Positions 22,467-32,472 of a stretch of 64,000 bases of DNA are shown piece by piece. Source of the DNA: Haliovirga abyssi (GTDB lineage Bacteria; Fusobacteriota; Fusobacteriia; Fusobacteriales; Haliovirgaceae); the NCBI RefSeq assembly GCF_030295325.1, contig NZ_AP027059.1:1732637-1796636 (forward strand), in the 5' to 3' direction. Position 1 is the stretch's first letter. Each line of letters opens with the position of its first letter. Under the pieces are notes generated by a model that had not been told where the DNA came from, searched no databases, and saw nothing but the letters and a program-made list of their open reading frames with translations. The translations under genes and the position numbers were made by a program.

Positions 22467-24737
22467 TTATATTTTTTTATAATTCTCTTCCTTAAAAAAC
22501 CTCATTACAATTTTAACATAAAACATCAAAATTATAAATACTATTATTGAAAATGCAGCTGCATACCCATACCATCCTTCTCTAAAAGGCCAATAATTAA
22601 GCTCCATTAATATTGTCATATTGCTTTTTCTACTTCTTAATATGTTTATTACATTAAATTGATTAAATGTCCATATTATACTTAAAATAACTCCTGGCAT
22701 TATAACAGGTTTTAATAATGGTAATGTTATATGCCTAAATTGTTGCCATTTTGTAGCTCCATCTATACTAGAAGCTTCATAATATTCATCTGAAATTGAT
22801 TTTAATCCTGACAAAGAAACTATCATTAAAAATGGAAAACTAAGCCATATATTTACAACTGTTGCTGAGAAAAATGGCAATGAAACAAAATATCCTTGTG
22901 TCGCGAAAACCGTTCCTATAATATCTCGCAATATTGGTATTTTAATTACATCATCTACTTTTATAAATGATCTATTTAACCAATCTACTTTGCCTATTCC
23001 AAATATAGATAAAAATGGAGCTAATATCATATTAAAAATACCATATTTTTTATTTAAAATTATTTTCCACATATATGCAGTTATATAACTTGGAATTGCC
23101 CAAGTTATCATTAATATACTTATATAAAATCTTCTAAATCTAAGCGTTTTTTTATTTAATATAAGAGCTAACCCTAATCCAAGTCCCAATCCAAATAGTA
23201 TATTCCATATACTCCACCATAAAGTCATAAAAGCTACATTCCAAAATATAGAGTCTTTATTAAGTAATATCCACATATAGTTCCCAAGTTCAATAAAATT
23301 AAAATTAGCATAACCTGTTTCTAATGAATAATCTGTAAAAGATAAATATATTGATAATATTACAGGGAATAAAGTTAAAATTATAGTTCCTAATATTGCT
23401 GGAAAAATAAATTTATATGCAAGAGAAGCTTTTTTATATTTTTCAATCTTTTCTTTTGTCATAAATTTAATTAATTTTACAGTTCCAATAAAAACTACTG
23501 CAAGCCCTAACATTATAAATATAAATGGCATAACTGAATTTTCACTTTTCACCATATTTTGTGCTTTCATTACACTTATTATTATATTATAAATGCTATA
23601 TAAAATTACACTCCAACCAAATATTATCACATATAACCATTTCCTACCAGATTTATTTTCTATATTATCTTCAATTTTTTCTATATATAATTCTTTTAAT
23701 TTTATATATAATTTTGAATAAAATTCTGCAGCAGCGATACTCATTACAGGTATAAAAATAAGTGTATATTGTGGCCATTTTGTAGGATAAATAATTAAAA
23801 ATATTGCATTTACAAAAAACCATGTCCCTAAAATTCGATTTTTTTTATAAAGAGCTTTTGCTCCAAATACAGCTCCAATAAAAATCAAAGAATCTATTCT
23901 TATAAAAAAAGCATTAAATGGCTTCCATGGAACACTTTGTAAAAGCCATATCATTTGCATATAAAAAGGAAATCCTGCTTTTTTTACAAATTCCCCAGTA
24001 GAATAATTTTTATGAAAAAGTATTGATTCTTTCAGCCTATGAAATGTATCTGTCCATAATATAGGATCAAAAATAAAAAATGTTGCAAATGCCACTATTC
24101 CATATATAAAAAACAGTTTTCTATTCTTTTTCGTTTTTATAAATAAAAATGGCAATATTGTTATTGCAGTTGTTGCAGTTATATATTTTGATGCAAAAGC
24201 CATTCCTATAGCCATAGCTGAAATCAAAAAATATTTATCAAATTTTTTACCATTCATTTTAATAAAAGCAAGTATTGCTAAAGTAGCAAAAAATGTAGCT
24301 CCACTATCTAACATTGCTTCTGCTGAATATTTTATTTGCCAGGTTGAAACTGCCATAAATATTCCTGCAATTGGATTTATTAGATATATAAGAGCAAGAT
24401 GTGCTACAGAAAATAAAACGGATATAATTCTTGATATATTAATCTGTGCAATAAATGTTGTAACATCCATTCCAAATAGACTTGCTAAATATATCCCTAT
24501 TCCATATATTAATTTAATCAAAATAGGATGCTCTATATTCTCTTTAAAAGTTATAATCTTATAAAAATCTCCTAATTTCAAATAATCAGCATATTTTTTT
24601 GCAATTGGTACATACACATTTTCATCAAAATCAATTCCAAGTTTAATAGTAGCATGCCATCTCAGTAGAAAAGAAAAAACAAGGAAAAGAAGAAAAAACA
24701 GCATAAATTTTTTTGATCTTTTTCCATTCAAATTCAT
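22467..24737 (-). CDS. Fusion of a GT39-like membrane glycosyltransferase and a MalF-type ABC permease
   Basis: A 756-residue membrane protein in one uninterrupted frame. Residues 1-400 look like a GT39/PMT_2-type glycosyltransferase: an early GIDFDENVYVPIAKKY loop with the expected acidic residues, then at least eight membrane helices. Residues 440-756 are a sugar ABC permease of the MalF type: LAYKFIFPAILGTIILTLFP, six helices and the EAA loop EASSIDGATKWQQFRHITLP. No binding protein or second permease is near. GGGAGG precedes the ATG. The N-terminal family call is moderate; the permease call is firm. The nearest sugar gene is GH15 at 25847. Confidence 0.82.
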   Translation of the reverse strand: MNLNGKRSKKFMLFFLLFLVFSFLLRWHATIKLGIDFDENVYVPIAKKYADYLKLGDFYKIITFKENIEHPILIKLIYGIGIYLASLFGMDVTTFIAQINISRIISVLFSVAHLALIYLINPIAGIFMAVSTWQIKYSAEAMLDSGATFFATLAILAFIKMNGKKFDKYFLISAMAIGMAFASKYITATTAITILPFLFIKTKKNRKLFFIYGIVAFATFFIFDPILWTDTFHRLKESILFHKNYSTGEFVKKAGFPFYMQMIWLLQSVPWKPFNAFFIRIDSLIFIGAVFGAKALYKKNRILGTWFFVNAIFLIIYPTKWPQYTLIFIPVMSIAAAEFYSKLYIKLKELYIEKIEDNIENKSGRKWLYVIIFGWSVILYSIYNIIISVMKAQNMVKSENSVMPFIFIMLGLAVVFIGTVKLIKFMTKEKIEKYKKASLAYKFIFPAILGTIILTLFPVILSIYLSFTDYSLETGYANFNFIELGNYMWILLNKDSIFWNVAFMTLWWSIWNILFGLGLGLGLALILNKKTLRFRRFYISILMITWAIPSYITAYMWKIILNKKYGIFNMILAPFLSIFGIGKVDWLNRSFIKVDDVIKIPILRDIIGTVFATQGYFVSLPFFSATVVNIWLSFPFLMIVSLSGLKSISDEYYEASSIDGATKWQQFRHITLPLLKPVIMPGVILSIIWTFNQFNVINILRSRKSNMTILMELNYWPFREGWYGYAAAFSIIVFIILMFYVKIVMRFFKEENYKKI

Positions 24738-24765
24738 TAACTTCCTCCCATTTTATAAAATTATT

Positions 24766-25572
24766 TTATATAAAAATTTTATTTCCATCACTAAATGAAT
24801 GATTTTTCACAATAAAGTATAGAAGATTTGCTGCCTTTTCCTCAATACTTGGATAAACTTCTTCCCCAAAAGCTGTTTGATATATTGCTCCAAGAGAACT
24901 CTTAAATGATTCATCTTTCCCATTTCCAAATAAATCAGTTGTGAATTCATTTTTCATACTTTCTATTACATTCATTGCTTCTTCATAATTTAAAAGATAT
25001 GCCTCTTTTTTACTTGTATCTCTCATTTTAACTTCTTGATGGTCATATTCATCAAGTATTGTAAGTGCATAAGTATAATCAGAAATTACTTTTAAAAGCC
25101 CTTTAGCTTCTTCCAAATCAACTTTTTTAGTCTCAACTGTTCTTTCAAGTATTCTTATTGTACTCTGCAAATCTAATAATTTTTGATTTTGTTCTTTTAA
25201 TCTTTTTTCATTTATTGTATATCCTTTTATTAAATGTTGTTTTAATAAATTAGTAGCCCATATTCTAAATTGAGTACCTCTTTTTGATTTTACTCTATAT
25301 CCAACTGATATTATTACATCAAGATTATAGTATAAAGTATCATATACTTTCCTATCACTGGCAGTATGTGCAAAATTTGCACTAACTGAATTTTTATCTA
25401 GTTCTCCTTCTTTAAAAATATTATTTATATGTCTTGTAATTACTGTTCTATCTTTTCCAAATAACTCAGCCATCTGCTTTTGGCTTAACCAAACTGTATC
25501 TTTTTTTTAATTTACATCAACAGAAACAGTTCCATCATCTGCTTTATACAATATTATATCTTTATTTCCCAC
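24766..25572 (-). pseudogene. Broken RhuM-Fic paralogue
   Basis: Close relative of 19450-20439. From a GTG at 25570-25572 (with AGGAG upstream) the frame reads NKDIILYKADDGTVSVDVN, meets TAA at 25507-25509, and then continues KKDTVWLSQKQMAE. An ATG at 25471-25473 opens the remainder, which follows the paralogue to NHSFSDGNK and then ends IFI-stop. The Fic active-site Arg and about 60 C-terminal residues are lost. One nonsense codon and a 3' deletion make it non-functional as a Fic enzyme. Confidence 0.85.
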
Positions 25573-25628
25573 TTTTATATTCTCCTGTATTTAATTTTTT
25601 TCAAGGCCAATTCTTTCATAGATTATCT

Positions 25629-25755
25629 GGGCGTGCCAACGGCACAATGTCGTCAAGTTAATGACAATTTATAATTTTATATCGGGTTTGCCAACGGCAA
25701 AACCCCTACATTATAAAATAAATTAATACTGTAGGGGCTTGCCGTTGGCAAGCCC
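25629..25755. repeat. Cluster of TGCCAACGGCA palindromes
   Basis: Three related GC-rich palindromes: GGGCGTGCCAACGGCAC at 25629, GGGTTTGCCAACGGCAAAAC continuing CCCTACA at 25684-25710, and TGTAGGGGCTTGCCGTTGGC continuing AAGCCCA at 25730-25755. The last two are in opposite orientation and can form one long hairpin around an AT-rich loop. They fill most of the gap between the broken RhuM-Fic gene and GH15. Confidence 0.7.
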
Positions 25756-25846
25756 AGTTCTTAGCTTGATGACATTACTCTGAATCTACCCCAAAATCCC
25801 ATATCCATAAGATTATAGACAAAAATAAATTGCCCCTAGTAATTTT

Positions 25847-27802
25847 TTAAACATTCCCTATTAATTTTTTTCCTGTCTTTTTCACATATTCATTTACTAA
25901 CAAAATATACATAGAATGGCTTAATATATAAGGTGCTATTGAAATTGATTCTCCAGTATGAGGATGTACTTGCTCTGCTAAAATTCCTGAATCTAAAGTT
26001 TTATCTTCTGCCCATTCTAATATCTCTTTAACTTTTTCAAAGTTATCTATTTTCAAATAATAAAATCCTGCTAATAATGTTGTATATACCCAAGGATTTC
26101 CAGGTATATTTTTTATATCTCTTGTTAATTGATGATACCTATCATTATTAAATCTTGCCATTCCACCAATTTCACTTTTTATCCATAATTTATCTACTGT
26201 TTTTTCAGAAGTTAATAATAATCTCTCTTTATATTTATCATAAAAATTATCAAATAACAAAGTTAATAACATACTACTATCATATTTAATATCCTTTTTA
26301 TCTTCTCTATCTCCATTCTCTGTAATAGTTGTTACAAATCTTTTTTCTTTTTCAATCCAAAATTTTTCAAATAAATTATCCAAATAATTTATAGATTTAT
26401 CAATTTTTTCTCTTAATCCATCTCTATCAAAAATTTCTATAAACTCTTTTGAAACTACTAATGCTTCATATATTGAAGCTATTGTATAAAAATGTATCCC
26501 TTTTTTTTCTTCCCAAATATCATAACTCGAAAATGGCATTTTAGTTCCTTCATTAATATACTCCACTAAGAAATTTAATGATGGTTCTATCAAATCATCA
26601 TAAATATCTTCTATAAACTTCATATCTTTTGATATTTTATAATGTTTATATAATGCGATTAATAGCATAGATGTATGATCTTCTTGTATTGGAAGCTGTA
26701 ACTCTCCTTTTACTATCCAAGAATGTGAACTAGAAGCCATAGATCCATTTGAATGATATTTATTCCAAAAAAAACCACCTTTTGTTATCACGCTAGTTAA
26801 AAATTTAAATATTCTCCTACTAACTTCTGTATATCCTGCTTCATCCAAAGCCATTGCTCCTAAAGCGGCTTCTCTTGGCCATATATAATTATATGTATCT
26901 CTATTAAATTGAACATGTTCATAATCAACAGAACTTATTAATGCTCCATTTTCATTAATATGACTTTTTATAACCATTATACTTTTTTTAAATAAATCTT
27001 TAAATTTATAATCTAAATTACTAAAATCAAGTTCCCTCTTATTTATAAAATTTTTCCAAAAATTATCTGTTTCTTCTATTAAATTTTCTATCCCTCTACT
27101 TAATACAAAATTATTTAATTCTCTCATATCTTCAAAATTTTTCCCTGCACCTATCCAATAATAAAAAGTTTTTTTAGAATTAGCTTTTATAAAAGTTTTC
27201 AAACTAAATAAACTATTTATTCTTCCTTGTGCAATTGAATTCATCTCTAATTTACCATCTTCTGCATCTTTATAATTATATCCTTCTCCTAATGTAATAT
27301 TCTCTATGTTATATTCATACATTGACTGTCCATCTACCATCCCATTAAAAATAAAATATCTTCTTTTTTTATATTGAATTATCCCCTTTGTAATTGGATC
27401 ATAAAGCCCTGTATTATTTTTATTTTTTCCATATAATTTTAGATTATGATGAAAAAACACCATAATCTCTTTATCTTCTTTATTTAAATTTTCAACTTCA
27501 ATTTTTCTCAAAAAAATATTCTTTTTATAATGTACTGTTGATTTTTCTCTGATTTTTATATTCAAATATTCTGTACTTGCGACAATATCTGATACTAAAG
27601 AATCCTTCATATATTTTATATTTTTTTCCCATTCTTCATCTACCCAAGAAAATTTACCATCTACCCAAAATCCTATCCTATTTTTGTCCTCTTCAAGATG
27701 ATTTTCCTCCCCAATATGAGGGAAATATATATCTCGAATACATAAATTAGAATCATAAGTTAAGATCAAATTTTCATTTCCAAGAACAATCTCTCTAGCC
27801 AC
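25847..27802 (-). CDS. Glycoside hydrolase family 15 protein (glucoamylase-like)
   Basis: A 651-residue GH15 enzyme. An N-terminal beta-sandwich of about 270 residues opens with LGNENLILTYDSNLCIRDIYFP. The (alpha/alpha)6 barrel includes FNRDTYNYIWPREAALGAMAL, SSSHSWIVKGELQLPIQEDH, the acid-side SSYDIWEEKKGIHFYTIA and the base-side LAEQVHPHTGE. There is no signal peptide, so it acts in the cytoplasm, most likely on maltooligosaccharides, related dextrins or trehalose. It precedes the broken RhuM gene and the MalF-like fusion, and follows dnaB, each with its own spacing. Confidence 0.9.
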   Translation of the reverse strand: MAREIVLGNENLILTYDSNLCIRDIYFPHIGEENHLEEDKNRIGFWVDGKFSWVDEEWEKNIKYMKDSLVSDIVASTEYLNIKIREKSTVHYKKNIFLRKIEVENLNKEDKEIMVFFHHNLKLYGKNKNNTGLYDPITKGIIQYKKRRYFIFNGMVDGQSMYEYNIENITLGEGYNYKDAEDGKLEMNSIAQGRINSLFSLKTFIKANSKKTFYYWIGAGKNFEDMRELNNFVLSRGIENLIEETDNFWKNFINKRELDFSNLDYKFKDLFKKSIMVIKSHINENGALISSVDYEHVQFNRDTYNYIWPREAALGAMALDEAGYTEVSRRIFKFLTSVITKGGFFWNKYHSNGSMASSSHSWIVKGELQLPIQEDHTSMLLIALYKHYKISKDMKFIEDIYDDLIEPSLNFLVEYINEGTKMPFSSYDIWEEKKGIHFYTIASIYEALVVSKEFIEIFDRDGLREKIDKSINYLDNLFEKFWIEKEKRFVTTITENGDREDKKDIKYDSSMLLTLLFDNFYDKYKERLLLTSEKTVDKLWIKSEIGGMARFNNDRYHQLTRDIKNIPGNPWVYTTLLAGFYYLKIDNFEKVKEILEWAEDKTLDSGILAEQVHPHTGESISIAPYILSHSMYILLVNEYVKKTGKKLIGNV

Positions 27803-27850
27803 AATATCACCCCTTTTTTGATTAACAATTATTATTATTAATTATCTTCT

Positions 27851-29182
27851 CTATTCTTCCCTCATAGTATAATTTTCAAATTTAGTAATTTCATTAAAAA
27901 ATCTAAGATGTACAGTTCCAACTGGACCATTTCTTTGTTTTCCTATAATTATCTCTGCAATCCCTTTTAATTCGCTATCTTCATTATAATAATCATCTCT
28001 ATATAAGAATATAACCGCATCTGCATCTTGTTCTATAGCTCCCGAATCTCTCAAATCAGAAAGCATTGGTCTTCTATCTGATCTTTGCTCTGGTGCTCTT
28101 GATAATTGAGATAATGCTATAACTGGAACATCTAATTCTCTTGCCAATCCTTTTAAAGAACGAGATATTTCTGAGATTTCTTGTTGCCTGCTTTCTCCGC
28201 CCCCACTTCTTCCGCTTATTAATTGTAAATAATCAATTAATATCATATCTAATTTATTTTCAGCTTTTAATCTTCTTGCTATAGTTCTTATCTCCATTAC
28301 AGTTACATTTGGAACATCCGCTATATATATTGGTGACTCTGCTAGTCTACCTGTTGAAATCCCTAGCTTTTGCCACTCTTCAGGTTGAAGAAATCCATTT
28401 CTTATTTTATTTAATTGAACTCTTGCATCTGCAGCTATTAATCTTTGAAATATTTGAGAATTTGACATCTCCAAACTAAATATTAATACACCTTTATCTT
28501 CATGAACTCCTGCATTTAATGCTAGATTTAATGCAAATGCAGTTTTTCCCATACTTGGTCTTGCAGCTATTATTATTAGATCCGATGGATGAAATCCAGA
28601 AAGCATTCTATCAAATTCAGTAAATCCTGATGATATTCCTGTAACTTCTCCTTTATTAGCATAAACTGTTTCCAATCTTTTAAATTCTTCATCAACTAAA
28701 TCTTTTACAGATACTACTTCTTTATTTTCCTTATTTTGTGCTATTTTAAAAATCATATTTTCTGATTTATCTAAAATTTGATCAACTTCTTCGTAACCTT
28801 CATATGCTATTTCAACAATCTTAGTCCCCACATTTATTATTTTTCTAAGAGTTGATTTTTCTTTTACTATTTTTGCATAATTAAATATATTAGCTGCTGT
28901 AGGCACTGCTTCTGCAAGTGTATAAAGTGTTTCTTCTCCACCTATTTGCTCTAATTTATCTTGTTTTTTTAATCTTTCTGCTAATAATAAAGAATCTATA
29001 ACTTCACCTTTTTCATAAAATTTTAACATTTCATCATAAATTATTCTATGAGCTCCTTTATAAAAATCATCAGGTGCAATTATATCTACAACTTTACTTA
29101 ATGCATCTGGTTTTATTAAAATTCCTCCTATAATTGATTCTTCTGCTTCTAAATTAAATGGTATTTGTTTTTCTTGACTCAT
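27851..29182 (-). CDS. dnaB: Replicative DNA helicase DnaB
   Basis: A 443-residue DnaB: N-terminal domain with PFNLEAEESIIGGIL, a linker, and the RecA-like core with IIAARPSMGKTAFALNLA (Walker A), FSLEMSNSQIFQRL, the ILIDYLQLISG Walker B and SRSLKGLARELDVPV, SQLSRAPEQR. No intein is present. The start is the ATG at 29180-29182 behind GGAGGG. It follows rplI and lonB; rplI next to dnaB is a widely conserved order. Confidence 0.96.
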   Translation of the reverse strand: MSQEKQIPFNLEAEESIIGGILIKPDALSKVVDIIAPDDFYKGAHRIIYDEMLKFYEKGEVIDSLLLAERLKKQDKLEQIGGEETLYTLAEAVPTAANIFNYAKIVKEKSTLRKIINVGTKIVEIAYEGYEEVDQILDKSENMIFKIAQNKENKEVVSVKDLVDEEFKRLETVYANKGEVTGISSGFTEFDRMLSGFHPSDLIIIAARPSMGKTAFALNLALNAGVHEDKGVLIFSLEMSNSQIFQRLIAADARVQLNKIRNGFLQPEEWQKLGISTGRLAESPIYIADVPNVTVMEIRTIARRLKAENKLDMILIDYLQLISGRSGGGESRQQEISEISRSLKGLARELDVPVIALSQLSRAPEQRSDRRPMLSDLRDSGAIEQDADAVIFLYRDDYYNEDSELKGIAEIIIGKQRNGPVGTVHLRFFNEITKFENYTMREE

Positions 29183-29219
29183 TTTTCCCTCCACAATTAT
29201 CTAAATTTTCTAAAAACAT

Positions 29220-29240
29220 AAGCGACGTTATCCGTCGCTT
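29220..29240 (-). terminator. Hairpin at the end of lonB
   Basis: AAGCGACG (29220-29227) pairs with CGTCGCTT (29233-29240) around five bases and overlaps the lonB stop codon. Only a short T run follows (TTTTTAG), so it may be a weak terminator or an mRNA end-stabilising stem before dnaB. Confidence 0.55.
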
Positions 29241-31152
29241 ACATTAGTTCTCTTATAACATCATCAATAGATTTTACTATGACAACTTCAATTTCTACAT
29301 CTTTTGGAACATCTTTTCTATTCTCATATGGAATTAATACTTTTTTCATATTCCCCTGTATAGCTCCATATATTTTTTCTACTACTCCACCAATTGGTTT
29401 TATTTCACCTTGAATAGATATTTCACCTGTAAGTGCCACATCTTGCCTTATAGGTCTATCATCTAATATACTAACTATTAATGCTGTAATTGCTGCTCCT
29501 GCTGATGGTCCATCAACTTTTCCACCACCAATAATATTAATATGTATATCATAATTTTTTACATCTTTTTTAGTTATTGCCCTTGCTACAGTTAATGCAT
29601 TAAATAATGAATCTTTAGCCATACTCCCTGCAGTTTCATTAAATCTTACATTTCCTTTGCCTTTTTCTGCTTCAAATTTTATTCCTTCAAATTCTATTAA
29701 ACTTCCCATATAGCTAGAAACTCCAAGCCCAAAAACTCTTCCTACTTTTTGGCTGTCATCCCCTTTTTTAGAAATAATAGGATTTAATCTATTAATTTTT
29801 ATTACATTTTCCACATCTATTTTTTCTATTTTAATATTTGTTACCTCATCTTCATCCTTTAAACTATATAATATTGAGCTATACACATCTGATAATATAT
29901 TTATAGCTTTTCTTCCTTCTATAGTATAATTTGCAATTAATTTTTTTGCATCTTCAGATATTTTTATATCTAATTTTTTTGCTGCTATCTCTACAATATT
30001 TTCTATATTTTTCATTGTCAAAGGCTGAAAATAAACTTCTGCAACTCTTGATCTAATTGCAGGATTTATCTCATTTGGAGTCCTAGTTGTAGCTCCTATT
30101 AATACGAAATCAGCTGGTGCTCCATCTTTAAACAGTTTTTTTATATATTTTGGTATTTTTGGATTTTCTGAATCATAATATGCTGATTCAAAATTAACCC
30201 TTTTATCCTCTAATACTTTTAATAATTTACTTTGATATTGTGCATCCATTTCTCCAATTTCATCTATAAATAAAACTCCACCATGTGCATCTGTTACAAG
30301 ACCTGGTTTTGGTTCAGGTATTCCATCGCCCGCAAAATCTTTTTGTGCTCCTTGATAAATTGGGTCATGTACAGAACCAATTAACGGATTAGCCATATCT
30401 CTAGGGTCCCATCTCAATGTGGTTCCATCTACCTCTATAAAAGGTGATTCTTCTGAAAATGGAGTATATTTTATATTTTTCACTATATCTAATACTAACC
30501 TAGCAGCTGTAGTTTTCCCTACTCCTGGTGGTCCATATAAAATAACATGTTGTGGATAAGGTGTAGCTAATTTTGTTAATAATGATTTTATAGCTTTTTC
30601 TTGTCCTATTATCTCTGATATATCTTTTGGCCTTAAAATTTCCATTATAGTTTTCAAATTATATCTATTTTCCAATTTTTCTAAATTATTATACTTATTT
30701 TCAGTAAATTCTGTCTCTGGACCTGATTCATCAGACAATATTTTCTTTTTCATCTCTTTTATAAATTCTGTATGTTTTTTTTCCATAAGTTCATTTACTT
30801 TTTTATTAATCTCAGCTTCAACTGTTTTATATGATAATATTTCGGCTATTTTATTTTCTATTTCAGATATATATTCAGGAATTTCATCCTCTTCATATAT
30901 CATCTCAACATTATCTTTTTTCCCATTAGCTACTACTAATAAAGCATATAATTTTTTATAAATCTCTTCTGATTGTAATTCTTGCAAAACTCCTAATTGA
31001 CTTGCTTTTAATACCATCTCTTTTGAACCATATATATTTCCTAACATTCCATATAATATAGTTACTTGCTTCTCATAAAAATTTTTATTGAAATCTTTTC
31101 CATTTTTTTTTAATAAATTCTTCACACCTATTTTGTTAAAAAAATTTTCCAT
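29239..31152 (-). CDS. lonB: ATP-dependent protease LonB-type
   Basis: A 637-residue Lon-family protease of the LonB/LonC kind without the long Lon N-terminal domain. After a helical region of about 170 residues, the AAA+ module starts at LRPKDISEIIGQEKAI with Walker A LYGPPGVGKTTAARL and Walker B GGVLFIDEIGEM. The protease domain has the catalytic Ser in KVDGPSAGAAITA and Lys in IGGVVEKIYGA. It carries no membrane anchor, unlike archaeal LonB. It sits between rplI (4 bp away) and dnaB. Confidence 0.92.
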   Translation of the reverse strand: MENFFNKIGVKNLLKKNGKDFNKNFYEKQVTILYGMLGNIYGSKEMVLKASQLGVLQELQSEEIYKKLYALLVVANGKKDNVEMIYEEDEIPEYISEIENKIAEILSYKTVEAEINKKVNELMEKKHTEFIKEMKKKILSDESGPETEFTENKYNNLEKLENRYNLKTIMEILRPKDISEIIGQEKAIKSLLTKLATPYPQHVILYGPPGVGKTTAARLVLDIVKNIKYTPFSEESPFIEVDGTTLRWDPRDMANPLIGSVHDPIYQGAQKDFAGDGIPEPKPGLVTDAHGGVLFIDEIGEMDAQYQSKLLKVLEDKRVNFESAYYDSENPKIPKYIKKLFKDGAPADFVLIGATTRTPNEINPAIRSRVAEVYFQPLTMKNIENIVEIAAKKLDIKISEDAKKLIANYTIEGRKAINILSDVYSSILYSLKDEDEVTNIKIEKIDVENVIKINRLNPIISKKGDDSQKVGRVFGLGVSSYMGSLIEFEGIKFEAEKGKGNVRFNETAGSMAKDSLFNALTVARAITKKDVKNYDIHINIIGGGKVDGPSAGAAITALIVSILDDRPIRQDVALTGEISIQGEIKPIGGVVEKIYGAIQGNMKKVLIPYENRKDVPKDVEIEVVIVKSIDDVIRELM

Positions 31153-31156
31153 AAAC

Positions 31157-31606
31157 TTACTCTCCGATTATATCAATTATTATTTTAGCTTTTACTCCAG
31201 CATATAATTTTAATTCTGCACTATATTTCCCAACAGATTTTATATGCTCTTTTTCCAATTTTATTTTCTTTTTATCAATTTCAAATTTCAAATTTTCCTT
31301 CAAAGCTTTTTCTATATCTTTTGATGTTATTGAACCAAATATTTTACCATCTTTACCAGTTCTTACTTTTATTTGTAATCCTTTCCCATTAATTGTTTCT
31401 GCCAATTTTTTAGCTTTTTCCACCTCTTTTGCTTTCTTTTTACTTTCTTTTTCTGCTGCTTTTCCTAATTTATTTTTTTCCTCTTTTGTAGCTTCTATTG
31501 CTAATTGTTTAGGAGCAAGAAAATTTCTAAAATATCCTTCTTTTACTTTTTTTATTTCGCCTTTTTTTCCAACACCTTTTATATCTGCTTTTAATATAAC
31601 TTCCAT
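31157..31606 (-). CDS. rplI: 50S ribosomal protein L9
   Basis: A 149-residue L9 with the signature [20 protein letters not shown], a long charged connecting helix ([20 protein letters not shown]) and the C-terminal domain with [12 protein letters not shown]. It is complete. The ribosome-binding site GGAGGT is seven nt before the ATG. Neighbours lonB and the membrane protein at 31642 are codirectional. Confidence 0.96.
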   Translation of the reverse strand: MEVILKADIKGVGKKGEIKKVKEGYFRNFLAPKQLAIEATKEEKNKLGKAAEKESKKKAKEVEKAKKLAETINGKGLQIKVRTGKDGKIFGSITSKDIEKALKENLKFEIDKKKIKLEKEHIKSVGKYSAELKLYAGVKAKIIIDIIGE

Positions 31607-31641
31607 TTTTAAATACCTCCTAATTTTTTATTCTTATTTTT

Positions 31642-32472
31642 TTATTTTTCTTTGTTTTTATTATTATCCTTTTTATTAATAATTTTTTTCTTAAATGAAT
31701 CCATATCTATCAAACTAAAAAATCCACCAATATAAAATGTTATGCTATAAAGAAACATTGTAATCATAACAACTAATAAATTTGATAATATTTTACTTTT
31801 TAATTTTTCTACTAAAAGATAATAGATCTCTTTTGAACCATAAATTACATATCCTAATTTTATTATCATTATAAAATTATTTATATATATATTTTCAACT
31901 TTAAATATATATTTTATTATAAATGCCACAACATATCCTAATAAAATATAATATGAAATTTTCCATTCTTTAAATTCCTTATAATCTAACATATAATAAG
32001 TTATAAATACTACAAAAAACAGATAAAAATAAGCTATAAAAAATCCATATAAACTCATATATGCAAAAACTTCATTAACAGCCACTTTACTTATTCCAAA
32101 ACTAATATAAGTTTTTTTTGCTAATTCTACTGCATTTATTATATCTTTTTGATTAAAATAAAAAAATATGTATAATAACCCCAACAAAGCAAAAGATATA
32201 ATTATAATTTTATCTATTTTTTTTATTTTGCTTTTTTCTAATAAATAATATAATAACTCTATGCTCAAAAATATTGAATACACAAAAATTGCAATTTTCA
32301 AATCAAATATTAATGCTACTAAAGCAAAAATTATAATTTCACTTAATATCATATTTTTTTTATTAATCCCATTTCTATTTTTTATACTATATCCAGGAAC
32401 AACTCCTCCAAATGCAGGAAATATCATTGATAATATTATAAATATAAATTTTGTAATTATAAACCTAACCAT
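31642..32472 (-). CDS. Multi-pass membrane protein, possibly DUF2232/YybS-like
   Basis: A 276-residue protein with seven or eight hydrophobic segments, an N-terminal PAFGGVVPGYSIKNRNG loop and a Lys/Asn-rich C-terminus. I do not see a firm family motif. The position just upstream of rplI and dnaB is where many bacteria have yybS (DUF2232), so a distant relative is possible. Its start overlaps the stop of the HEAT-repeat gene by 8 bp, implying translational coupling. Confidence 0.6.
   Translation of the reverse strand: MVRFIITKFIFIILSMIFPAFGGVVPGYSIKNRNGINKKNMILSEIIIFALVALIFDLKIAIFVYSIFLSIELLYYLLEKSKIKKIDKIIIISFALLGLLYIFFYFNQKDIINAVELAKKTYISFGISKVAVNEVFAYMSLYGFFIAYFYLFFVVFITYYMLDYKEFKEWKISYYILLGYVVAFIIKYIFKVENIYINNFIMIIKLGYVIYGSKEIYYLLVEKLKSKILSNLLVVMITMFLYSITFYIGGFFSLIDMDSFKKKIINKKDNNKNKEK

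Noticed and set aside
27803-27850. A coupling of GH15 and the MalF-like fusion as one maltodextrin operon
   Set aside because: A broken RhuM-Fic gene and about 270 bp of palindromic repeats separate the two, and no shared promoter is evident; the link is only suggestive.
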